Shown here: positions 18,059-26,963 of the stretch, piece after piece
Layout: each line of letters begins with the position of its first letter
Numbering within the stretch: position 1 is the stretch's first letter
Assembly (NCBI GenBank): GCA_019634415.1
Contig: JAHQVJ010000100.1
Coordinates: 1 to 64,000, forward strand
From: Myxococcales bacterium
GTDB lineage: Bacteria; Myxococcota_A; UBA796; GCA-2862545
Length of the DNA stretch: 64,000 bases
Direction: 5' to 3'
Translations under genes and position numbers: made by a program
The notes under the pieces: model-generated
Databases searched by the model: none
Told to the model about the DNA's origin: nothing
What the model saw: the letters and a program-made list of their open reading frames with translations, nothing else

Positions 18059-20637
18059 CGGTTCCGCTGGCCTCGGTGCGTCCAGAGGATCGCGCCTTGG
18101 CTGGTGGGAAGGCCGTGGAGCTGGGGAGGCTCGCGCGCCTTGGAGTGCCCGTTCCGGCAGGAGCGGTGATCACCACCGACGTCTTCCGGCGTGTCTTGCA
18201 GGACGCTGGGCTGCTGCCCCTGGCCGAGGCCGTGCAGCGCGAGCCTCATCGGGCCCAGGAGTTGGCCCGGGAGCTTCGGGACATGCAGCTCGATCCCGAG
18301 GTGCGTGCTCAGTGGGTGGCGACGGCGGCGCGCCTGGGGTCTCGGGTGGCGGTGCGGTCGTCCGGCGTCGACGAGGACGGGGCCGCGCGCTCCTTCGCCG
18401 GGCAGCACGCGACCTTCCTCTCCGTTTCGCCTCAGGAGGTCCCCGACGCCGTCCTGCGTTGCTGGCGGAGTCTGTACGGCAGTCGCGCCATGGTCTACCG
18501 AGGGTCCGAAGGGCCCGCTCCAGGGCAGCTCGCCGTGCTCGTCCAGGAGATGGTCGAGCCCGATTGCTCTGGCGTGATGTTCACGATCAACCCGCTCAAC
18601 GGCTCCTGGCGGGAGATGGTGGTGGAGTCGGTGTGGGGCCTCGGGGAGGGGTTGGTCAGCGGGCAGATCGCGCCACACCTGTTCGTGCTCAGGCGACCGC
18701 GCCGGCTGCCTCGCCCCTTCCGTCGCCTCGCCGAGCGGGTGCGTCTGCAGGTGGTGGAGGAGGATCTGACCCTGCAGGAGGAGCGGTACGTGGCCGACGC
18801 CGAGGGGCGGCTGGTGCGCCAGGCCGTGCCGGAGCCGCTGCGGCGTCGACCCACGCTGCGTCGTCCGGCGCTGCGGCGGCTGTGCCGGCTGGGCCTGCGC
18901 ATCGAGCGGGCCCTGGGAGCGCCCCAGGACATCGAGTGGGCGCGGGATCGCGATGGTGGCTTCCGGGTGCTGCAGTCCCGTCCGATCACCACCCACGCCG
19001 CGGCCAGGCCCGAGGGCCAGGTGCTGTGGACCCGGCGGTTCATCGGAGAGCGCTGGCGGGAGCCCGCCACGCCCATGGGCTGGTCACTGCTCGAGCCCAT
19101 CCTGAGCTGGTACATCGCGTATCCCCACACTCAGGAAGAGCACCTCGGCGGCGGACCTGCCCTCAAGCTGGTGCACGGGCGCCCCTACGTGAACGCCACC
19201 GTCTTTCGCCACCTGGCGTTCAAGCTGCCCGGAGCGCCCGGTCCGCGCTTCATGATGGAGCTCATCCCGCCCGAGGAGGAGCGTGCATGGCGTCGGCGCT
19301 TCGCCGTGGCGCCCGATCTGACGGTGTATGGCTCGCTGCTTCAGGCCACCTTCGCCGAGCGTCGCTGGCGTCGCTTCGAGTGGAACCCACTCACCAACCC
19401 CGAGCGCTGGGACGCCTTCGTGGCGCGTCTGCGGGAGCACTTGCCCGGGCTGTCGCGTACTCCGGTGGACGGTCCGGACGCCGTGCGGTTGGTGCACGCG
19501 CAGCTCGGATGGGTCCGAGAGTATGTGGGGATCCACATCTGCAGCCTGTTGTTCGCCAACCTGTATTGGCAGCTGCTGGAGTCGGCCGTGGCGGCGTGGC
19601 TTCCGCAGCACCGGTCCGTGATGGAGGGCCTCGCCCTGTCGGACGCCGGCAACCTCACCGTGCGCACCAACGACGCGCTGCATGCGCTCGCACAGCGCGC
19701 GACGCCCGACGATCTCACCGCACTGCAGCAAGGGCGGCCGCTGTCTGCCGAGGCCCAGCAGGCGCTGAGTGCCTTCCTCGAGGAGTACGGACATCGGGCC
19801 GAGGCCAGCTGGGAGGTGATGAGTCCGCGCTGGCGCACCCACCCGGAGCGGCTGGTGCCCCTGCTGCGTGCCCAGCGAGGATCGCGCCCGCCCGGGGAGC
19901 GCACCTCCGCTGGTGAGCAGCGATTCTCCGCGGCCATGGCGTTGCTCCGCGAGCAGCTCGGGGGGAGCCGCCTGCGGTGGATGGAGCGCCTCGTGCGGGA
20001 CACGCGGCGCTACCTGACCCTGCGCGAGAACCAGCGGTTCTGGTTCGACCACTTGCTCGCGGCGCTACAGGACACGCTGCACACCGTCGGGGGGTTCCTC
20101 TGCGAAGCGGGGGCGCTGTCCGACGCCGAGGACGTGGCCTTCCTCACCTGGACCGAGGCCACCGATCTGATCACGGGCGCCAGCGAGGTGAGCGGGTGGG
20201 CGGAGCGGGTGGAGGAGCGACGCGCGCAGCGTCAGGAGCAGCTCACGCGTGAGCCTCCGACGTTCTTGGTGGGGGACGACGTGGACGCTCAGGAGGTCGA
20301 GGGCAGTCGTCGCCTCGTGGGGCTCGGGATCTCGCCCGGTCGGGTGCGCGGCCGGGTGCGGGTGCTGGGCAGTGTGGCGGAGGGGAGTCGCCTGCAGCCC
20401 GGCGACGTTCTGGTGACGCGCGCGGTGGATCCGGCGTGGACGCCGCTGTTCCTGTCGGCTGGTGCCGTGGTGCTGGAGCTGGGAGGGGTGCTGTCCCATG
20501 GCGCCGTGGTGGCACGGGAGTATGGTGTTCCAGCGGTGGTCAACATCGAGGCCGCCAGCAGTCGGTTGGTGGACGGTCAAGAGGTCACCGTGGACGGACA
20601 TCGCGGCATCGTGTGGGTGCATGACCCAGGAGGCTGA
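18031..20637 (+). CDS. Rifampicin-phosphotransferase-like PEP-synthase family enzyme
   Basis: 868 aa from GTG 18031, close to the length of Rph proteins. The N-terminal ATP-grasp (PPDK_N) part shows GGKAVELGRLARLGVPVPAG, RSSGVDEDGAARSFAGQ and QEMVEPDCSGVMFTINP. The middle 450 residues would be the substrate-binding region. The C-terminal swivelling domain carries the phospho-histidine motif LSHGAVVAREYGVP (His about 823). These enzymes split ATP into AMP and Pi and pass the beta-phosphate via His to a substrate. Rph modifies rifampicin, but the operon with a desaturase suggests an endogenous lipid or metabolite; that is inference. Confidence 0.85.
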   Translation: MGRGTGGVLTVPLASVRPEDRALAGGKAVELGRLARLGVPVPAGAVITTDVFRRVLQDAGLLPLAEAVQREPHRAQELARELRDMQLDPEVRAQWVATAARLGSRVAVRSSGVDEDGAARSFAGQHATFLSVSPQEVPDAVLRCWRSLYGSRAMVYRGSEGPAPGQLAVLVQEMVEPDCSGVMFTINPLNGSWREMVVESVWGLGEGLVSGQIAPHLFVLRRPRRLPRPFRRLAERVRLQVVEEDLTLQEERYVADAEGRLVRQAVPEPLRRRPTLRRPALRRLCRLGLRIERALGAPQDIEWARDRDGGFRVLQSRPITTHAAARPEGQVLWTRRFIGERWREPATPMGWSLLEPILSWYIAYPHTQEEHLGGGPALKLVHGRPYVNATVFRHLAFKLPGAPGPRFMMELIPPEEERAWRRRFAVAPDLTVYGSLLQATFAERRWRRFEWNPLTNPERWDAFVARLREHLPGLSRTPVDGPDAVRLVHAQLGWVREYVGIHICSLLFANLYWQLLESAVAAWLPQHRSVMEGLALSDAGNLTVRTNDALHALAQRATPDDLTALQQGRPLSAEAQQALSAFLEEYGHRAEASWEVMSPRWRTHPERLVPLLRAQRGSRPPGERTSAGEQRFSAAMALLREQLGGSRLRWMERLVRDTRRYLTLRENQRFWFDHLLAALQDTLHTVGGFLCEAGALSDAEDVAFLTWTEATDLITGASEVSGWAERVEERRAQRQEQLTREPPTFLVGDDVDAQEVEGSRRLVGLGISPGRVRGRVRVLGSVAEGSRLQPGDVLVTRAVDPAWTPLFLSAGAVVLELGGVLSHGAVVAREYGVPAVVNIEAASSRLVDGQEVTVDGHRGIVWVHDPGG

Positions 20638-20640
20638 TCG

Positions 20641-21486
20641 GTGGGTAGGGTGAGGGCCGTGATCACCGGGGTCGCTACGTTTCTGCTGATCACCTACCTG
20701 GGCTACGGAGCGGTGCTCTACCTGCTTCAGGACCGCATGGTGTTTCCGGCGCCAGGTGGCTTCGATCGGGCCGGGCTCGATCAAGCCGCTCGCGAGGTGG
20801 GCGCGGTGCCGCTGGAGCTGACGGCCTCGGATGGCACGGGGTTGTATGCCTGGCATCGACCCACGCGAGGGGCCGATCGCCTCGTGATCTACCTGCCGGG
20901 CAACGCCGAGACGGTGGCGGCGAACATCGGCCTGCAGCGACTGCTCGACAAGGCTGGATGGGCGGTCCTGTCGTTGGCCTATCGGGGCTACCCGGGCTCG
21001 GACGGCTCCCCTACCGAAGAGGGGACCATCCTCGACGCCGACGCCGCCTGGACGTGGGCGGTGGGGGAGGGCGGGTACCACCCGGGGCGGATCGTGATCC
21101 ATGGACGATCCATCGGAGGCGGCGTCGCGGCTCACCTCACCGAGCGGCGCAATCCAGCTGGGCTCGTGCTCGAGTCCACCTTCGCGTCGCTGCGGGCGCT
21201 GGCCAAGCGCCGCGCGCCGCTCTACCCCGTGGATTGGTTGCTGCGGCATCCCTTCGACACCGATCTCCGCGCTCCACGATTGGGCGTGCCGGTGCTCGTG
21301 ATGCACTCCTCCGACGATCAGCTGATCCCGCTGGCGCTGGGCGGCAAGCAGCTGCTGCCGGTGCTGGCGGAGGCGGAGTACCACGAGACGAGCGGCTTCG
21401 GGCACCAGCACTGCCTGCCGGTGGACGATCGGTCGCTCAGGCAGGCGTACCTGTCGTTCTTGGAGCGTCTGGTGCCGCGACGGTGA
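20641..21486 (+). CDS. Membrane-anchored alpha/beta hydrolase (BEM46/ABHD13-like)
   Basis: 281 aa. An N-terminal transmembrane helix (about 7-29) is followed by the motif LLQDRMVFPAP typical of this group. The nucleophile elbow is GRSIGGG rather than the more common GxSxGG with other flanks, and the catalytic Asp (SSDDQLIP) and His (GFGHQH) positions are visible. The substrate is unknown; lipids or esters are likely. It starts 3 nt after the Rph-like stop, so the three genes form one operon. Confidence 0.9.
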   Translation: MGRVRAVITGVATFLLITYLGYGAVLYLLQDRMVFPAPGGFDRAGLDQAAREVGAVPLELTASDGTGLYAWHRPTRGADRLVIYLPGNAETVAANIGLQRLLDKAGWAVLSLAYRGYPGSDGSPTEEGTILDADAAWTWAVGEGGYHPGRIVIHGRSIGGGVAAHLTERRNPAGLVLESTFASLRALAKRRAPLYPVDWLLRHPFDTDLRAPRLGVPVLVMHSSDDQLIPLALGGKQLLPVLAEAEYHETSGFGHQHCLPVDDRSLRQAYLSFLERLVPRR

Positions 21487-21512
21487 TTGGCAGCGAAGCT
21501 GCACGAGTCTGA

Positions 21513-24500
21513 TCAGCTGGCGAGCTCACGAGCCCGTCGTCCCAAGGCCACCTCACCCGCCTTCTCCGCTCGGAACGCCAGGGAGATCAGCCGCTCCGGG
21601 GTGCCTGCACGGCGCCCCTTCCGCGGCAGATCCTCCAGCGCATCGATGCGTTGCTCCACCGCCTCCCAGTCGCCGTCCACGGCGTCCATCGTGGCCAGCA
21701 GCGACAGGGCGTCGGTGCGGAAGCGGATGTCGCGGGTCTCGTCGAGGCGCTCGAGCAGCTGATCCAGCAGGCGGCGGCCTTCCTCCCGCTCGCCGTCCTC
21801 CGCCAGTGCCGCCGCGAGATCCAGGTCCAGATCCGGCCAGTCGAAGCCGGCCCGGTCCCGGAGCTCGATGGCGCTGGTCAGGGCCGAGGTCGCCTGCTTC
21901 GTCTTGCCGAGGGCCAGGAACGCCGAGCCGCGGGCCCGCTGTACCCGGGCGCGGATCATGGGTGCCTTGGCCCGCGTGATCCGGTCGATCCAGTCGTCGA
22001 GCAAGGTCAGTGCTTCGTTGGCGCGATCGTCGTCGCTGAGCACCCGCGCCAACGCCAGCATCAGGGGTGCGGCGTCGGCATCCGTCGCCAGTGCATCCCG
22101 CAGCATGTGCTCGGCCTGCTCCAGATCGCCACGGTGACGTCGCACCTCCGCTCGGATCGCGGCGGCCTCCGGGCGAAGCTCGGTGTCCTGGGAGCGGTGC
22201 CAGGCCAGCTCCGCGCGGGCCAGCGCTCGGTCCAGCTCCAGCGCCCGCAGATCGGCCTGGGCGAGCTCGATGAGGGCGCGCGTCTCTGCCTGCGCGTCTC
22301 CCCGCCCGCGCTGCAGCAGCTCCTCGGTGGCGCTCTGATGGGCATCGCCCCCTTGCGCACCCACCAGCTCCACCACCACCTGCATACCTTCGGTGAACCG
22401 AGGATCTCCACGCTCGGCCACCCGCGCGAGGGTGGCATACCAGCGGGTGCCGATCTCCAGGGCGCGCTCTCGATCCCAGGCCGCCAGCCAGCGCATCGCG
22501 CGCAGATAGGCCGAGGCAGCACGATCGTAGAGCCCCCCTGCCTCGAGGTGGTGACCACAGCTCGCGGCGCGCACGTCGCCGCGCGTCTCCAGGATCTCGC
22601 CGCACACGCGGTGCAGCCCCTGTCCGCGTCCCTCCTGGCCGATCACGTCGAGCAGGGCATCCCGCAGCAGCGGGCTACCGAAGGTCATGCGGCCGCCGCC
22701 TCGGGCGGGCACCATCACGCCGCGCATGCTCAAGCGAGCCAGCAGCGCCGGATCCAGCGGCACCGCCACCAGCTCGCAGGCCTCGCGCCACTCCGGCAGC
22801 GCCACCGAGCGCCCGAGAACCGCGGCGACCTCCAGCGCCTGGCGAGCATCGTCGCCCAGGGCATCGATCCGCTTGAGGGCTCCCTCGTAGAGGCTCGCCA
22901 GGGACTCCGGCAGGGGCACCGTCGGATCCACCTCCACCCCGTCGGAGTCTCCTCGAAGCTGCCCTTGCTGCACCAGATCGGCCACCAACCCCACAGCGGC
23001 GCGCGGAAGGCCTGCGGAGGCTTGGCCGATGCGCTCCGCCAGTGCGTCGGGGATGGGGAGCATGCGCTTGACCATGTCGGCGGACTCGGCTTCGTCGAGG
23101 CGCCGGAGCGGCATGTGCGTGACCTCCAGCTGCCCCTCCACGTCCGACACCATCTCGGCGATGTCCGCAGCGTCCGTCACCGTCAGCAGCAGCAGCCCAC
23201 TCACGTCCGCGGCATGCTCGCCGAGGTGCTGCACCAGAGCCCTGGCGTCGGCGTGGTTCTCGGCGTCGTCGAGCCAGACCACCAGACGACGTCCCTCCGC
23301 GCGGCGCTGCATGAGCCGCCAGCACGTGCGCACCCGCTCGGCCACAGTCAGGGCCGGTGTCTCCAGATCTTGATCCACCGGGCGTAGCAGGCGGGCGATG
23401 GTGGGAGAGGTGACCCCATGATCGAGGCTGTCGCGGGACAGCTGCACGGTCTCGAGGTGCTTCAGTAGATCCGGGCCGGACATCCCGTGGGTTCGGAGGT
23501 GCTCCTCCATCATGGCGGCGAGTCCGGAGCTCGCCGAGGGTTCCACATGGAACACCGTTCGGAACACCGCCGCTGCTCCCACCTCGTGGGCGCGCTCGCA
23601 CAGCCACGCACCCAGGCGGCTCTTTCCCACCCCCGCCTCGCCCGACATCACGACGACGTGCAGCCGATCGCCGGTGGCCAAGGCCTCCCACAGGGCGTCT
23701 CGCTCTCCCTCGCGGGCCACGATGGGGGCTGCTGCCATGCCGAACAGCCCGAGGCCGCGGCCCCGCATTCGCCGGTCCACCGAGGCCGGGCCATGCCAGC
23801 GATTCGGGACTGGGGGCCGCACCCGTGCGGGCTCGGCGTCTCCGGGGGGCGTCGGGGGTGTGGTGGCCGTCGGGCGAGGGGGCGTGTCCTGCGCCCAGGC
23901 GATGACTGGCAGCGTGCGCGTGGGGAAGCGGGCCGAGCTCAGCACCGTGGCTGCCGTCTCGTCGTCGTCTTCCTCGTCCACCTCTCCCGGTACGGGAGGC
24001 GGCAGCTGTAGCAGCGACCACGCCGCGTCGGCCGCACGCTGGTAGCGATGGCGCGGGTCCTTGGCCATCAGTCCCTCCACCCAGGGGGCGAGGCCGGGCG
24101 GCACCGCGAACCGCGAGGCCATGGTGGGGAGATCACCGAACAGGTGGGCGCGCTGCAGCTCTTCGTGGGTCTCCCCCTTGTAGGGGCGTCGGCCTGTGAT
24201 CAGGCGGTAGGCCGTGCAGCCCAAGGCGTACAGGTCCGTCCAGGGGCCCTGCTCCGTGAGCTGCCCCACCAGTTGCTCTGGAGAGGAGTAGGCCGCCGTC
24301 CCTCCGTCGAGGGGCTCCGACGTCCCCCGCCAGGCCCAGGCCAGGCCGAAGTCCGCCACCAGGATCCGCAGCTGGCCATCCGCCTTGCTGTACAGCACGT
24401 TCGCCGGCTTCAGGTCTCGGTGGATCACCCCTCGTGCGTGGGCGTGGGCCAGACCATCCAGCGTCTGCAGCAGCAGCTGGAGGAGCACCGTCCAGTCCAT

Positions 24501-24836
24501 GTCCTCCAGCAGATCGTAGACGCTGCCGTCGGCCAGCTCCATGGCCAGCCAGGGGCTTCCCGCCACCAGTTTTCCGCCCGTCAGCCCCTCGTGCTCGGGT
24601 CCCAGCACCCCGGCGTCGTACACCTCCACGATGTTGGGGTGCTCCAGCGCGGCCACCGCTCGGATCTCCGCCTGCAGACCGGCCACCGGATCCAGCTGCT
24701 CCGACGGGGCATCTGCGTGGATGATCTTGAGTGCGGCGGGGACCCCCGATCGGTGCACGGCACGCCACACACGGCCCATCCCGCCAGTGGCGATGGGCCG
24801 CTCCAAGGTGAAGGAGCCGACACGCAATCCCTGCAC
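21513..24836 (-). CDS. Large Ser/Thr kinase fused to AAA ATPase and TPR regions
   Basis: 1107 aa. The N-terminal kinase domain (about 8-280) has ATGGMGRVW, ALK with Lys37, HRDLKPAN (139-146) and DFG (162-164). A Pro-rich linker (about 310-360) leads to an ATPase domain with P-loop SGEAGVGKS (399-407). The C-terminal half (about 700-1107) is all-helical with TPR-like repeats. The layout is like PknK/STAND-type kinases, which sense inputs through the TPR part. No transmembrane helix is seen, so it is cytoplasmic. It is transcribed alone, divergent from the gene at 24940. Confidence 0.93.
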   Translation of the reverse strand: MQGLRVGSFTLERPIATGGMGRVWRAVHRSGVPAALKIIHADAPSEQLDPVAGLQAEIRAVAALEHPNIVEVYDAGVLGPEHEGLTGGKLVAGSPWLAMELADGSVYDLLEDMDWTVLLQLLLQTLDGLAHAHARGVIHRDLKPANVLYSKADGQLRILVADFGLAWAWRGTSEPLDGGTAAYSSPEQLVGQLTEQGPWTDLYALGCTAYRLITGRRPYKGETHEELQRAHLFGDLPTMASRFAVPPGLAPWVEGLMAKDPRHRYQRAADAAWSLLQLPPPVPGEVDEEDDDETAATVLSSARFPTRTLPVIAWAQDTPPRPTATTPPTPPGDAEPARVRPPVPNRWHGPASVDRRMRGRGLGLFGMAAAPIVAREGERDALWEALATGDRLHVVVMSGEAGVGKSRLGAWLCERAHEVGAAAVFRTVFHVEPSASSGLAAMMEEHLRTHGMSGPDLLKHLETVQLSRDSLDHGVTSPTIARLLRPVDQDLETPALTVAERVRTCWRLMQRRAEGRRLVVWLDDAENHADARALVQHLGEHAADVSGLLLLTVTDAADIAEMVSDVEGQLEVTHMPLRRLDEAESADMVKRMLPIPDALAERIGQASAGLPRAAVGLVADLVQQGQLRGDSDGVEVDPTVPLPESLASLYEGALKRIDALGDDARQALEVAAVLGRSVALPEWREACELVAVPLDPALLARLSMRGVMVPARGGGRMTFGSPLLRDALLDVIGQEGRGQGLHRVCGEILETRGDVRAASCGHHLEAGGLYDRAASAYLRAMRWLAAWDRERALEIGTRWYATLARVAERGDPRFTEGMQVVVELVGAQGGDAHQSATEELLQRGRGDAQAETRALIELAQADLRALELDRALARAELAWHRSQDTELRPEAAAIRAEVRRHRGDLEQAEHMLRDALATDADAAPLMLALARVLSDDDRANEALTLLDDWIDRITRAKAPMIRARVQRARGSAFLALGKTKQATSALTSAIELRDRAGFDWPDLDLDLAAALAEDGEREEGRRLLDQLLERLDETRDIRFRTDALSLLATMDAVDGDWEAVEQRIDALEDLPRKGRRAGTPERLISLAFRAEKAGEVALGRRARELAS

Positions 24837-24939
24837 AACTCAAGTGTAGCGCCAGACGAACAATGACGAACCCAACCGAACGGAGGAAGACCGAAAGCAC
24901 GCTGAGGAAGTAGGCTGGATCGGTGCACTGGGAGGTGAG

Positions 24940-25398
24940 ATGTTGCCAGATACCGAGCTTTTGTGCGATTTGAACAACGGGCTGACGCTGTGTGATGCCA
25001 GCTGGTGGCACTACGTGTTCTTGGCTCAGTCGCTGTTGGTGGTGTCCCTGGGCGTGGCGAACTTGGGGGTCGGGATCCGGCACTGGCTCGGCTGGTTGGA
25101 CATTCCGCTGTGGGTGGCGCGACGCTTCAGCCTGTCCACCCTCGCCGCTGCTGTGGTTCCCTTGACCACGGGTCTGTGGCTTCGCGAGCAGGTCAAGTCC
25201 GCCTCCTACAGCTGCTACTTGAACCACGAGGCGTCGGGGTGCACGCATACCCTCATCGAGCGCGGTCACGAGATGGCGGGCGTGCTCACGTGGGTCGGGT
25301 GGACCGAGGCCGTGCTCCTCGTCACGTGCTTGGTGAGTCTGGCCTTCCTCTTCGGCCCCACGCGGGGTGTGCCCGCCGGTCGGCTCACTCGTCGGTGA
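24940..25398 (+). CDS. Predicted multi-span membrane protein of unknown function
   Basis: 152 aa with three or four hydrophobic segments (about 23-47, 54-80, 110-137). The sequence does not match a family I know. Four Cys residues lie in the non-membrane parts (LCDLNNGLTLCDA and YSCYLNHEASGCTH), which could form disulfides in the periplasm. GGAGG 4-5 nt before ATG 24940 supports the start. The last 14 nt overlap the 3' end of the convergent TerB-like gene. Confidence 0.7.
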   Translation: MLPDTELLCDLNNGLTLCDASWWHYVFLAQSLLVVSLGVANLGVGIRHWLGWLDIPLWVARRFSLSTLAAAVVPLTTGLWLREQVKSASYSCYLNHEASGCTHTLIERGHEMAGVLTWVGWTEAVLLVTCLVSLAFLFGPTRGVPAGRLTRR

Positions 25399-25861
25399 GG
25401 GTGAGCTCCGCCCAATCGGCGGGCACTTCGTCCAGATCCAGAACCCGGCCGATCTCGTCCAGTGCGCTGCGCTCGGCAGCTGAGATGGCAAAGAGCCGGG
25501 TTCCCAGGAGGCCTCCCGCAGCGCCGGCGATGGCCCAGCACCAACCAGCGATGGCTTCCCGGTCGAGCTCGGCGGGCACCTTGGCGCGCCGGAGCAGCTC
25601 GGCCAGCACCTGACCCGCCGTGGTGTTGAAGTAGCCACTCGGCGCCTCGGCGAGCCAGGACTCGATCATCTCCCGGCTGTGCTCGTCGAGCAGTCCATGC
25701 TTGTCCGCCACACCGAGGATCAGCTCGCGCTCCCGATCCTGGATGCGGCCATCCGCCCACGCCACCTGAACGAGGGGCAGCAGACTCACCAGAGCAACCC
25801 GTTCCTTCGAGATCCCGAGCGTGCGAAGCTTGTCCAGAAGATGGTCGTCGTGCATCCTCAC
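25385..25861 (-). CDS. TerB-like domain protein
   Basis: 158 aa. The segment LLPLVQVAWADGRIQDRERELI is characteristic of the tellurite-resistance TerB fold, in which acidic residues bind metal. A Gly/Ala-rich hairpin (WAIAGAAGGLLGTRLFAIS) follows in the second half. The cellular role of stand-alone TerB proteins is unclear. It sits between a membrane protein and a Ser/Thr kinase and is divergent from the kinase with only 29 nt between the starts, so promoters may overlap. ATG 25855 is an alternative start. Confidence 0.8.
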   Translation of the reverse strand: MRMHDDHLLDKLRTLGISKERVALVSLLPLVQVAWADGRIQDRERELILGVADKHGLLDEHSREMIESWLAEAPSGYFNTTAGQVLAELLRRAKVPAELDREAIAGWCWAIAGAAGGLLGTRLFAISAAERSALDEIGRVLDLDEVPADWAELTLTDE

Positions 25862-25890
25862 CCCGGTCTGACCAGCTAGGTAGGGAACCC

Positions 25891-26904
25891 GTGACGCTCG
25901 AAGAGTCCACCCACATCGGTCCGTACGAGGTGGAAGAGCAGATTGGCTCGGGCTCCACCGCCCTCGTGTTTCGGGTGCGCCACCCCGAGACCGACGAGCC
26001 CATGGCGGTCAAGGTGCTCACCTTGGTGCACCCCGAGATCCACCGCCGCATGGAGAAGGAGGGCCGGGTCCAGGCGCAGCTGCACCATCCGAACATCGTG
26101 CGCGTGCTCGAGATCCTCGACGTGGACGGAAGACTCGGACTGGTCCTGGAGTACGTCGACGGTCCATCGCTGGATCGCTGGCTGCAGACCAAGCCGGTCC
26201 CCGACATCGCCAGTCGCCAGCTCGTGGCCACCCAGATCGTCGAGGGGGTGGCCTATGCCCACGCGCGAGGGCTGGTACATCGGGATCTGAAGCCCACCAA
26301 CGTGCTGCTGGAGTGGACGGATCAGGGGCTCACGCCCCGCATCACCGACTTCGGGCTCGCGAAGGTGCTCGGCGAAGCCCCTCAGCCCATGGACACCCGT
26401 ACAGGTCACACCCTCGGCACGCCCCGCTACATGTCCCCCGAGCAGATCCACTCCGCCAAGCACGTGGATGCCCGGGCCGACGTGTTCTCCCTCGGATGTG
26501 TGCTGTACGAGATCTACTGCGGTCGACAGGCATTCCCACAGAAGGACATGCTGTCGGTCTTCAACGCGGTGTGCGACGGAGTGCTGGACGATCCGGCGGA
26601 GGTGGCCGACGATGTGCCGCCCCACGTGGCAGCCGCCATTCGCGCGGCCTTGTCCGTGAACCCGGACGATCGGCCTGCGGATGCGTCTGCCTTGCTGCAG
26701 ATCCTCGCCCCCGGCAGCAAGGCGTTCGCGTTCCAGAACACCGTGCCGCCGCAGCGATCGCCTGCCGCCAGGATGCCTCCCACCCAGCCGCTGCCCGAGT
26801 GGGTGGTGGGCGTGTCGTTGCTGGGGCTCGGGATGTTGGTCGGCACCACCATGGGCCTCGCGGCGGTGGTCGCAGCACTGTTCTTCTGGTGGATCACCGG
26901 CTGA
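25891..26904 (+). CDS. Membrane-anchored Hanks-type Ser/Thr protein kinase
   Basis: 337 aa. Kinase domain about 10-270: glycine loop IGSGSTALVF (18-27), Lys41 in AVKVL, HRDLKPTN (130-137) and DFGLAK (153-159), with the activation loop ending in GTPRYMSPEQ. All catalytic residues are present. A short linker leads to a C-terminal transmembrane helix (about 303-335) and a three-residue tail, as in the kinase at 11117-12523. AGGGA just before GTG 25891 supports the start. It is the third kinase within 16 kb; the sequences are distinct. Confidence 0.93.
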   Translation: MTLEESTHIGPYEVEEQIGSGSTALVFRVRHPETDEPMAVKVLTLVHPEIHRRMEKEGRVQAQLHHPNIVRVLEILDVDGRLGLVLEYVDGPSLDRWLQTKPVPDIASRQLVATQIVEGVAYAHARGLVHRDLKPTNVLLEWTDQGLTPRITDFGLAKVLGEAPQPMDTRTGHTLGTPRYMSPEQIHSAKHVDARADVFSLGCVLYEIYCGRQAFPQKDMLSVFNAVCDGVLDDPAEVADDVPPHVAAAIRAALSVNPDDRPADASALLQILAPGSKAFAFQNTVPPQRSPAARMPPTQPLPEWVVGVSLLGLGMLVGTTMGLAAVVAALFFWWITG

Positions 26905-26963
26905 TCAGGCTCGTGCCGGCTCCGCCGCCCCTGTGCTGATTGGCCGCGAGCTGCGAGCTGCGT

